From positions 8,953,501 to 9,017,500 of the forward strand of contig NC_092613.1 of assembly GCF_047663525.1 (NCBI RefSeq): a stretch of 64,000 bases of DNA, in the 5' to 3' direction. Shown piece by piece: positions 1-11,300 of the stretch (within the stretch, counting starts at the first letter, position 1; each line of letters opens with the position of its first letter). A program made the translations under genes and the position numbers. The notes under the pieces were generated by a model. That model did not search any database and was not told where the DNA came from. It saw only the letters and a program-made list of their open reading frames with translations. This DNA is from Anas platyrhynchos (taxonomy: Eukaryota; Chordata; Aves; Anseriformes; Anatidae).

Positions 1-1400
1 TCTTCTTTTGTGCTTAAGCGTGCTCCTCGCAGCAGATCACAGCTGTCCTTGCTTGGCTTCATTTCCTCCATTCAGTGAACTTCTGCATTTCTCATACAGC
101 CCTTATTGAAACCAACACTTGTCTTCTCCTGGTTTTCCATCCCAGCAGTGCTGGGCACCTCTCTGCTGGACAATGGTGCAATGTGGTGCTGGGGATGCTG
201 AGCTTCATCCAAAATAAGGCCGGGTTGGAAGACTTGTTTGTTACTGTGGACAGCACAGGAACTAGCTGAGCTTTACAGTTCCCTGCCCGAGTGCAGACCG
301 CTTTTCTTTCTAGATAAGGAACAATGCAGTGACAGCACGTCCCAGCCCAGAGCCCTGCTTGCAGAGTTGGTCCTTGCCCTGGAGACAAGCGTGCTGGGAA
401 GGGAGCTCAGGGTTAGCGAGTGGGAAGCCAGTGCTGCAAAGCCCCAGGAGCAGACGTATCTAAACCAAACGCAGTCGGGCTCTTGTGCACTCTGGAGAGA
501 AGAGTGGTCCCTCGGCAGAAGAATCCTTTTGTGCTTCATGTGTGAGCACAGGGTTCTCCCTTCTCTGCTGCCTTAGCTGTCTGCAGTGGTCAGCAGGCAG
601 AGAGCTGGTCCTTGCCCCATCAGGCTGCCTGCTCTCAGACCATAAGAAGAGCAGGCAATAGTTTTTTTTGAAAGATTCCCCTTTATTCCCCTGTCTACCT
701 TGCTGATGCTGGGCTTGCTTTCCCCTTCTCCGTCTTTGCAGCATATTGCTTGTGGCAGCAGCTCTGAACCTCGTTCTCTTCACCCTAGTGACTTGGCTTC
801 TCACAGGTCTAATTTGGTCATGGCTCCTTTTTTTAAAAATAAAAAAAAAATCTCACACCCACGTACTGAAGTCTCAGCCCAGGGACTTGTGCAGCCCAGC
901 AGTATCCTCTGCTGCTCATCTGATTTCTCTGCCTAATGTTGAGGAATAGATACGAGATTTCCTTCCATTAACACGTAAGCTTTTACATATATATATATAT
1001 AATATATGAAACTCTACCAGTCTTTTGTGTGTCACATCGCTATTTAGTTCCCCAAGAAAGGATTTGTGCCCGAGGAAGAATCTACTGCTCGTGGTCTCCT
1101 GTAAGATGTGGAGACCTGGAGGTGATGAAGAGCTGCCGTGCTGCTGGGACTGGTGGTGCCTGTGTAATTTAAGGTGGGGTGAACAGATCAGGGAAGAATC
1201 TAACTTAAAATTTCAGAATGTTGATGGACAAAAACTTTTCCCACCGGTTGCACTCAAACGCATGCCTACTATACAGCTGACTGCAAGTGAAAAATCCTGG
1301 TTTACTCTTTTTATTCAAGGAAAAAGACTGTCTTAATTATTTATAGTTCCTATAACTGAATTGACAGATGTCAACCTAACTGATAAATTATATTTCGTTA

Positions 1401-1440
1401 AATAAAGATGACATTTATTTATGTGCACTGTGGTGTCTTT
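1401..1440 (+). terminator. Possible plus-strand polyadenylation site
   Basis: AATAAA at 1401-1406 is followed 15-35 nt later by TG-rich sequence (TGTGCACTGTGGTGTCT). This is the usual layout of a cleavage and polyadenylation site. No plus-strand gene is visible upstream within the window, so this may be chance or the end of a long 3' UTR entering from the left. Confidence 0.25.
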
Positions 1441-1544
1441 CCTAAAGCCTCTTTGCAAGGTTAAAAGTTTCCCTTGTGTTTTGCAGCTTGTTCGTCCTTA
1501 TTGTTCATGCTTACATGTGCTTAGATATTCTTGCGTCATTCGGT

Positions 1545-1735
1545 CAGGAACCTCGCAGGGATCGGCTGCAGCGGGGGCTTCTTGAGAAAGAACTGCTTCA
1601 CAGTGAGGGTGACAGAACATTGGAACAGGCTGCCTAGGGAGGTTGTGGAGTCTCCTTCTCTGGAGATATTCAAGGCCTGTCTGGATGCCTACCTGGGCAG
1701 CCTGCTCTGAGGAGGGGACCAGGACTGGGGACCAG
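1545..1735 (+). mobile_element. CR1 non-LTR retrotransposon fragment
   Basis: It contains phrases typical of the CR1 3' region: 'ggaacaggctgcctaggga', 'ggagatattcaaggcctg' and 'ctgggcagcctgctctga'. It is 5'-truncated and lacks the terminal octamer repeats, so its 3' end is eroded too. Inert remnant. Confidence 0.75.
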
Positions 1736-2299
1736 GACCCATCAACATCTGCGACTTAACCAAAAAGTTAGAAAAAAATACCTGGACTCGCTCAGATGGG
1801 AAAACGAAACATTCAATTAACTGACAGATAAATTCTTTCTAAAATTTGAGATGTTAATTCTCTGTTCATTCAACTAAAGTAAATATGTAAGGAAATGCCA
1901 GTGTTTGATGACAATAAAACTGCACGTGATCGCAGTTACACAGATGCTGTGTCGGCAGGATCTCCAGCTTCTTGTTTTGATTTGGTCCAGTCTGCGCTGG
2001 GACCAAACTGGACGTCCCTCCGTTCAACAGTCCTCACTGGAATCTGTTCCACTGTACAGTGTTTTGTTTCAGAAAGCTTAAATACATTATTTTGAAGTGA
2101 ATAGGTTCCAAAACACAATGAAAACATCATTATTTAATATAAAATATCTATTCCCAGCTTTAATTTTCATTCTGTTATAAATTAACGGAAAGTGCCTCAC
2201 TGCTCGTATTTACCTGTTCTTTACCCTAAAACTTCAGCTCATGAGGAATGTGCAAGTAGTGCCTCATCTGCAATACATCATGCAATACCTTTTGATGTA

Positions 2300-2389
2300 T
2301 TTATTTTGATGTAAACCTTACTGGGATGAGCACTCAAGGCATATCAGAAGGTATTCATGAATCTGTAACACCAAATCTGTAAAATTTAT
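2300..2389 (-). other. PTPN22: PTPN22 3' UTR, proximal poly(A) signal
   Basis: Downstream of the TAG at 2390-2392, the minus strand has an AATAAA hexamer at 2300-2305, about 85 nt past the stop. Other AT-rich candidates lie further down (around 1310-1315 and 1410-1420), so the transcript may extend beyond this signal. There is no direct evidence for which is used. Confidence 0.4.
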
Positions 2390-5300
2390 CTAAATATTCC
2401 ATGCCGGTGGTGGATTTCTTGGTCCTTTCGGTTTTGAAAATCGACTTGCAAAGCCTGGAAAGAAATTATGTATTGTTTTTTGTTGTTGTTTTTTGTTTTG
2501 CTTTTTTAATAGTGCAAATTCAGTATGTTATAGATGTTGATCACGTAATTCCCTAGAATAATATGGTATTTGAAAATACTTGCAATTTCAGCTTTCCCAA
2601 AATTTAAGATACAGTCAACCTGAAGCAACAGCCTGTAGTTGTAAGTCAATTGGTGCAAAAACTACACGAATACAGCCTATCATTGTACGTATCCAAGAAT
2701 ATAACTAGATTTTATGCCTAGTCTGACAGAAGACTTCTCTAAAGTAAAAGAATTTAAAATGGAAAACAGTGTTTCTCCTCCACCATATTATACAACATTA
2801 GACAGCAGCCCAATGGAAATGGTACCACTTTGTATTTGTCTTCTGCTGTCTCTGCTGCTACATGAAGGCTAAGGCTTCTCTCACACCAGGAAACATTTTT
2901 CAGAGCAGGTTTTGGGGTCTGTGTTTTCCACCCTACTTGTTCCTTAAACAGATCATGAATAAAGCCATAAATGTTTAAAAAGTAGTAAGTGTTATTTATA
3001 ATTTTGCAGTAAGATGGCAGCACAGTTTTGCACAAATCCAAAGATGTATTTCTTGTGCATGTTCTACAGATAGAATGTTAAATAACTGCTGCAATAAGAG
3101 ATGAAAAGTGTTTAGAAGTACAGACAGGATGCAGGTACATCAAATTATGTAGACATGAAACAGTTTCATGCTATTTTGGGGGTATCACTTCATTTGAGAG
3201 TTAACATTCAGCCTGGTACCTGCACTTAGACTTTCAAAAAACGGGTACCTCCTATTCCAAAATGCAAAGAGAAAAACATACCAAAATTAAGGAAAGAGCT
3301 CAGATGGTTTGACGGGGCAGATTCTGATGGTTTTGTCAGTGAAGATGGACTACAGATGCCTAGAAATACAAAATTATACTGACACAGTGACCATCGTAAT
3401 TCCCTGAAAAACTAGGTTTCTACGCATCCATGGGAAAACACATACTTCCACACATACAACCACACTTGGCCCAGATGTTATTTCAGCATAAGATGAAGAT
3501 AAGTACTTTCCGCACTGCCAGAGCTTGAAAGCCACACAGTTTTAACGATATAGCAGGAAGCGAATGTACTACTGCAATACAATCCACTGGGAAAATGTTG
3601 GCTCAGAAGTGCTTTAAACAGTTTTTAGCAGTCCTATTTTCAAGATAAGCATTTAATTTTAGATCAAAGGGAACTTAATGAGAAACTCATTCTTTTTGCT
3701 CCACATAGGGCAGAATCCAGGATGGGGCTCAAGTTGATCATATTCCCCACAACATCTCTTTCCCCATATATATATATATATATCTTTATATAGTTGCTTA
3801 AAGCCATCAGGAAGATGCACATTAGTCTGAAAGACTTACTTTTTCTCACGTTTTTCAGTATTTTCAAACTCTGAAAAAAAAAAGTAGCAGATTGTTGAAA
3901 AAAAAGTAGCAAGCAATTGTAGCAGCTACTATGATAAATGTATTTCGCTGATAAATATACATAAATCACATCTCATGAAAAGCTTCGTGTCTAGCATCTG
4001 AGACAGAACTTCAGATTTCTGCCTTTCACATTGTCTCTGGCATTTTTCTAACTAACAGTAAAGCCCCCAGTTTTTATTATTCTTGCTGTTTTCCTCAAAC
4101 GCTTTTCTGTTCAACCATACCATCCCAAAGTACAATTGCTTATGAGCATAATTAACTAGAGCCATGGTGACGAACAGTCTGTCCTACATGTGAATTCAGA
4201 CTCCACTCAAACAAATTCTTCCAAGAGGAATTAGTACTTGTGTGAAGAGAGTGCTGAGGCATAAACATTCACACAGACGTGACAGTGTTCCTACTGCACG
4301 CTGGTTCTGTCTACAGTTCTACAACAGAATATTTTTGATAGCCTTGTTTCTGTGCCCAAAATAGAAGAGAATGGTCTCAAAGCATGTTATTTTCTCAAGG
4401 TTAGCAGTAAAAAAGTAACAATAGCTATAGCCAGAATGATCTCTTCTCACCCTCTCCTTTTTCTCTAACAATAACGTGATTTTTTTAAATTATTTTTATT
4501 TATTTTTTTACCTTGCTTCTCCTAAAGCATTTCACAGGCTCTTTTGATGATGCTTCAGAAGCATTGCTCCTCAAACCCGGAGAATTAGTAGAGTTTCTTG
4601 GAGCAGGCTGCATACCTGGGAACATATATCAGAACATTTCCAGTGGTGATTAATGAATCCTCTTGCTTTTTTTCTAAGTGCTTTGTTGCTGCTTATTGTT
4701 TCCTCTAATGCAACAACTGCAGAAATTTCCAACAGGTTCCCAGGTTACATTTACTTCTTTTAGTAAAAAAGAACCTGACTTACTTACTTACTTACTTACT
4801 TGCCTGCTGAGCTCTCCTACATTTAAGTCCATTGGTAATACTATGAATAAGTTGGCCGCTATCACCTCAGATATCTACAGGACTGGGTGTAAGTATAGAA
4901 TCTCAGTTACGTGTTGAGAAAATAACTCGTCACTTACTTGCTGTATCAGCAAGAACAAACGACTCTGGGGTTCTTTCAGGAAGCGGGGGAGGAGAGTTAG
5001 AGCGATCCCGGTTTGTCTCTGAGAAAGCAAAGACAGAAGGTTTGGATAACTGCCTTTAAAAACATATATCTGTTCACCAAGAGGGCCACAGCACTCTAAC
5101 CTGCACATCTCCGTTGTCTCAAAGGAAACAACACACAGTAAAAGGATGTGACAAACCTTAGCCTGAGGAGATAGCAGGGAAAATTATCATAAAGGTATAC
5201 ATGTACAGAGTGGTGCAGTGGCCGGTTAGGTAACATAAAACTACCAGTGCATTTGGTTGCAAAACTGTTTATATCTATGTAGTTGCAGAAGTATTTAGCA

Positions 5301-8300
5301 ACACAAGATTTCTGTTGGACTGAGCAAAGATCTTAGAGACATTCGTTAAATCTGGAAAAATTAAAGCAAGTTTGGTTAAAAGCAGACCTTATGTTAAAGA
5401 AAGTTTATCTCAACATCAAACCTTTACCTGATCGTGAGCTCCGAAGCTTCATACTCTGGAAACAAAAAACAAGGAAAGTATTTGAAATTCCACATAACTA
5501 AATGTGTTTGTCTTGCACTCAAGGAAGCCTTAGAGGATGAGGAAATGATGTTACATGCAAACACCCTCCCCCACACACCTCCATGCTCATGTAATGGAAA
5601 ACAGACTTACACCTTATTGTTTCACTTTACAAAGCCATAAATCGCCTATGGGATGATCAAAAGATGCCTAATATTTGTTTTGCTCCTGTCTGTCCCACAG
5701 GGTGTTGTGAACCTCAGTGGACCACTAACTTTCCGTCTTCATTATCTTTCTTTAAAATAGGGATGATATTTGTACTACCTCGTATGGGATTTAGCACAAA
5801 AGAAATAAAGTTTGGAGCAAACTCATGTTTATAAGGAGGAACCTTACTGAGACCATATCTTCCTTCCAGTCCTGGACCCTGAAATAATTTATGGAAAAAA
5901 TAGACAACTAGGGTCTTTCTCACAGATGGGAACATGATAAGGAAATTAGTAGGATGAGAAGAGATAAGAAGGCCCTTATTTACCTTACATGGTCTCAGTC
6001 TCACAGTGTCGTTAAACACATCTGAGTGAGACTCGCCACTCCACTCCAAAGAGGTTCCAATATTTTTATTTCTGGCTGGAAGCTGAAAATCAGAAGTGGC
6101 TAGGGGAAATTCTCCTAGAAACAATTAAGCACAAGAGAGGTCATTTCTCATCCCAGGCAGCCAGAGCAAAGGCACTGCCATGTGCTGTGATCCCACAGAA
6201 AGGTGAGAAGGGTGGGGTCCTTGTAGCAGGTGTCAGTCATTGCTCTGTTAAAAGCACTTACCCGATTCACTAGCCACAATGAAGGACTCCGGGGTTCGTT
6301 CAGGCAGGGGTGGAGGATCATCATCATCTGGCAGGGGCAGGATGTCTAACTGAGGAGATGTGACCAGGTTACCTGCATGGCACAACACAACAGGAGAACT
6401 ACAGACCTCTGCAAAGACACTGAGAACCGACTGCTCCAACCCAGCTGCACACCAGAGATTATGGTAAACATAAGTAAACTGTACCTAAAATCCAGCCAGT
6501 CCTCAGCACCAACTGCTGCTGGGTACATGCCCCAGGCACACACTCCCAGCAGCATTAACAAGAATCCCCTATTGCACAGGGGAAGATTACCCGCGTACCC
6601 CAGCACACAGACAATCCCTCAGCTGGTCGTATCACTGCTGCTTGGCTTGTACTGCGTCTCCTGTGACATTCCCAAAGTCTGTAGGATCTAGATAACCAGA
6701 ATATTCATGACACCACATCCTGACGGGCCTGAGCAGGACAGAGCTGACCAGTGCCAAAGGTGCAGACAGCAAAATGTCTGACCAGACCAGACCCAGACTG
6801 GGAAGGTGATTTTAAGATGACAGATCTAGGCAGGCACTAACACTGAAGTCGTGGTTCTCTCAGTCTCGAGGGGATGCCAGCATCCCCCTGCATGGCTCTT
6901 GTCAGAAAGGAGTGGTTTTTGGCCTTGGTTCCTCAAAGAAAACCACTTCTGGGAGCTTTCTGCTCAGATTGCCCTGCTCTAAGAATTGGTCAGCATCGGT
7001 CCTTGCCTCCCCGTGAGAGCTGTACCATGGTGACACAGCAGTATAACGTGAACCCCAGAATCCTGCTGCTCTAAAAGCATTATCTGTTTTTATGGGAAAT
7101 ATGTAAGGCGGGATGAAACTGTGCGAGGCCCTCCCCAGCTGGTCCCCAGCAGGTGGCTGAAGGGCAGCCAGGGCCCTGCTGGATGCCAAAGGGCTGTGCT
7201 CGCCCCCCCTGCCAGCTCCCAACACCCGCAGGAGCCCGCAGCTCCAGTAGCACTCACTCAGTGGGGACGTCCTCCCAGCACTGGGGTGGTGAATGTGGGG
7301 GGATGCAGGCCTGGGCGGTGGGGAGCTGGCCACCATGCAAGGAGGGCCTTGTGTGTCCTGCCCCGCTGCCAGCACTGGGGATGGCGGGTCCTCTGGCGAG
7401 AGCGAAGAGAAGTAGGGGTCCTCCGCCGAGCAGAAGAAATGGTAAGGACATTGCCCACAGTTCCTGTGGCCTGGGGGGGCTTCTGCTACTTGGCTTGAGT
7501 GGTTCAGCTCAACAGGGGAAAATCCGTCCTGCTGCTTCTCCTGGAAGCTTGAGTAAGAGGCATTTGGTGACTGAGAACTGGAAATGGGCTCCACATCGCC
7601 TCCATCGCAAGCCCAGGTTTCTCCCTGCTGCTCCAGCACAAAGGGGGTCGATGTGGTCCGTGTCAGAGGTGCTTTGCCATGAGCCCCTTTCTTGCCTGCT
7701 CTCTGCAGCTCCAGGTCCACAAGCAGCTGCCCAGAGGACCTGCTGCTGAACTCCAAACTGTGGTGTTTCTGGAGAGCATCCCTTGTGCCCCACATGTCGG
7801 CAGCAGCTGCATTCCTGCTGTTGCTGAAGTTCAGAGTGCCAAAGGAGATGGCCGGTCTGATGGGAGGGACTCTACCCCCAGAGCTGCCGTGCTCTCCCTT
7901 GGCAGACAAGGACACCAGCGATGCTTCGTTTTGTACCACTGGAGAAAAATGTTGATGCACATTCTGGTCCTCTTGCCCTGAGCTGCAATAAAGCATAGCA
8001 GCATGAAGTCAGAGATGTCAAGTGCTCAGGAATCTCAGTTAGCCTACTAACAAGGTCCCACAACATTGTCCCTGAGAGCGGGTACATTCCCCAGGATCAC
8101 AGAGCCTGGTTTAGTCTCAAGCAATGAACATGGTAAAGGACTATGCACCCTGGGGCCCTGTTTGGACACCATTAAACAGTGAACGGAGGAAGCCCCTTCA
8201 CACAGGTAAATGACTCAGTGCAGACTATCTTCAAAAATAAAGTTATTTACAGGAAGTGCACACATGAAAATCAAAACACGTCCCCAGAAGGATCTCCCCA

Positions 8301-11300
8301 CCCTTTGAAGCTGCCTGTAGTCTGGAAGCTGGGCTCCTCAGGCTCCCCATGGCTAGGCAGGAGGCACTTGTGTGGCAAATGCAGGGGAAGGACGGGCACC
8401 CTCTAGGAACACCCTGCAGGGTGCATGGCTCCAGGTAGAGCACAGAGATGAACCAGCACGGGGGTGTTTCATCTCCACATTCATTAACCTTTTTTTTTTT
8501 ATGCTGCCCTGGATGTGTTTTAAGTTTGTATATGAAACGCTCTAAGTACAACTTGAAACAGACAGAAGGGCAAAAGAGGGGGACAGGTGTTGGCATGCAG
8601 GGAAGAGGTTAAGATTCAGTCTCAGAGACACATCAGTAAGAAGAGCAGGAATTACATTAGGGACAAATGAGAGAGAAAAAGTGGGACTCAAGGGAGGCTG
8701 CAGAGATCGCTGACAATTGAAATGCCAGCTTTAAACAGAACCGTGTCACAAAATACACATTTCATGTATTCCTGAAATAACATGGGTGATTGAAAATACT
8801 AGCCCACGGGATACTTGTGCTGTGACCTTACCAGGTTAGTAAACTCAGAGTATAAATATCTTCAACTGAAGGCAGAAGTGGTTTGGGTACGGGATGCCTG
8901 GTTTGAATCTAGTGAAAGAAAAGGTCAGTAAACAACAGAGTAAGGAAGAAGAATGCAAAGAACACAAACATGCTATTTCAGGAGATGGAATTCCTGCCAA
9001 TTACTTTTAATCATCAATGGAGTTTGGGAATGACAAACACCAACTTGAAAACACCAGTTTGGAGCTGAAAACTGAGGATAGGTCCTGCTCTTTCTGTTCA
9101 CACCTTTCTGAAATAAGATTACTAAGGGCCAAATGAGAGTCCAGCTGTGCCAAACACCTGCAAAGCAGCCTAAGAGAGCTCTGACTTCAGGACCCCGCTC
9201 AGACATTCAGCATGGCTGTGCAGTCACTGGTTTCATTTGTGACACTTGGGCGCACGACCATCCCCCATGCTCTGCGAGGTACTTTCAAAGGGCAGTGAGG
9301 TTTAGCAAGGGGTTGGCCAGGAGCTACAAAACCACATCCGGATTTGAACCGTTTTCTGCATTTTGTGTCATTCTAGTCTTGCTTACAAACTATCCACAAC
9401 ACATGCAGAAGGCATTTCCAGCTATTTTCTCACTGATCTCTAGCGAGTACTATGGCAAAACTGAGGCAGAGTCCCATTGCAGGATCCACTACTGTGGATG
9501 TTTCAGATGTTCCTGTTAATGTAACTGTATACCAGGAACATGTTGTTCTTCCTCAAAGGTGTGTGAGATTTGAAAGACTTTGACATGGGTTTTTACAAGA
9601 TGTTTTAGCCCACTCTCCCCCACAGACAGTCTGTGATGCTAATTATCTCGCTCTGTTGCTTGCAAGCACTCCGTGAAATCAAGTTTCATGAGCACATCCA
9701 CGTGAAAATCAGCCACTGCTGGAGAAGGTTGAAAATATTCTATTCACTCGTTACATTAATGATGGTTTTGAGACAGAAGAAAGTTTAGCTCTCACTTGAG
9801 GCCAACTCTTGTGGTAAGTGTTGTGCGATCAAGGAAACAGATGGATTCTCATGGTTAACTTGAAAAGAGTCTCAGTTCGGGCTGGGGCCCTGTCTCTGTA
9901 ACTTCAATACACTTCCTTGCAGAGTATATAGAAATGAATTAATATATTTGTATAAATGAAATAGCAAGAAAGATACTTAGGGCCACACAAGCACCTCCAC
10001 AAATTGGAGGCTTCTGTTACAATGCAATTATGAATAAATAGGGCAAAAAGGTGATTCATTCCAGGTCTACAGAGGAAACCTCTGCTGTAGGAATCTAGGT
10101 TAGAGCTGGTGTGCCTGAGCCTGCAAGAGGCAGTATGTTTATCCTGGTGACCTTTACCTGTGAAGCAGCAGAATCTTCCTGGGCATCAAGTGCTTTAATC
10201 TGCCTTTTGAAGAGTTCAATAACAGCATCATAAACCAGCTTGTACTGCTCCTGCATCACGGAGAAATAAAACAGACATGAGAGCCAGCACTCACACTGCT
10301 TGTAAATGGCCATCTATTACGCAAATCAAACATCACCCCCCTTACAGAAGCTGCGACTTTGCGGTCTGTTGGTAGGACAAGTTATCAGAAGTAGAAGCTG
10401 TAGTTTCCAAAGGGTTGAGACTGAAGTATTTGTTTTGTTGTCAGCTACACAAACAACACTGTTCTGCTCTAAGCTTCCTCTTCATTCTGTCTCAGCCGAG
10501 AGGAGTTCTTGCTATATTTCCTGGATAGACACTTGTTTCACAGCATGAGCATTCAATAAATGAGTCTGCAAGCACTAAGCTATTCCAGCTGTCTACAAGG
10601 AAATAGTCAGAAATTAATTTCTGCAAAATGATTCTTCTGCTCAGAAAAGGGACCTTACAGAACATCTACACGCCTAGTTCCCAGCCGTGCAACCATTTTT
10701 TTCTTCCTTACTGCAAGCCCTCCTGAGGAACTGTTGAGGTTTCAGTACTGAGTTAACAGTACCGAACGTTAGGAAGTATTAACAGAAATATTAACAATGC
10801 CCGTTGTTAAAATTTCCTGAGCGTACCTTGGTCTGCACTATTGAAGGCCTTTGTGTGCGCATCTCCTGGATCAGACTAAAAATACTGAAGTTCACTGGAA
10901 CAATCTTGCAAGAAATGGAAGAGATGAAAAATTAAAGGCAGGTTATTCCAAGGAGCTTCCACGTTGTGGTGCGGTTTAGAAGAGTGTCCCAGATTCAGAC
11001 CTGCTACTGCAAGAGTCTTTAACAAAGGACCTGCTTATCAAGCCACCTTTATGAACTTTCTTGCCTCCTCCCTCCTGCCTTGCACTCCAAGAAAATACCG
11101 TTTTTTATAACATTGGTAACAGCCTGGAATATCATGAAGGACAAGATACTGATTTGATGGATCAGGGGATTCAGGATTACTGTGATAAAGGAAATAACCA
11201 CTTTGCAGAATCTCAGCAATCTGGCACAAGGCCAGGGATTACTTAGTTAAAGCATACAAACATACATTTTTAATGAAGAGTCAGAATAAAGCAAGGTGTT

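Larger units (their letters stand above)
1..2299. other. Gene-free left flank
   Basis: I see no coding exon here. In human, RSBN1 lies on this side of PTPN22. The stretch holds a short TA repeat (about 986-1010), a CR1 fragment (about 1545-1735) and a plus-strand AATAAA at 1401-1406 followed by TG-rich sequence. The open frames in it have no recognisable family similarity. Confidence 0.6.
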
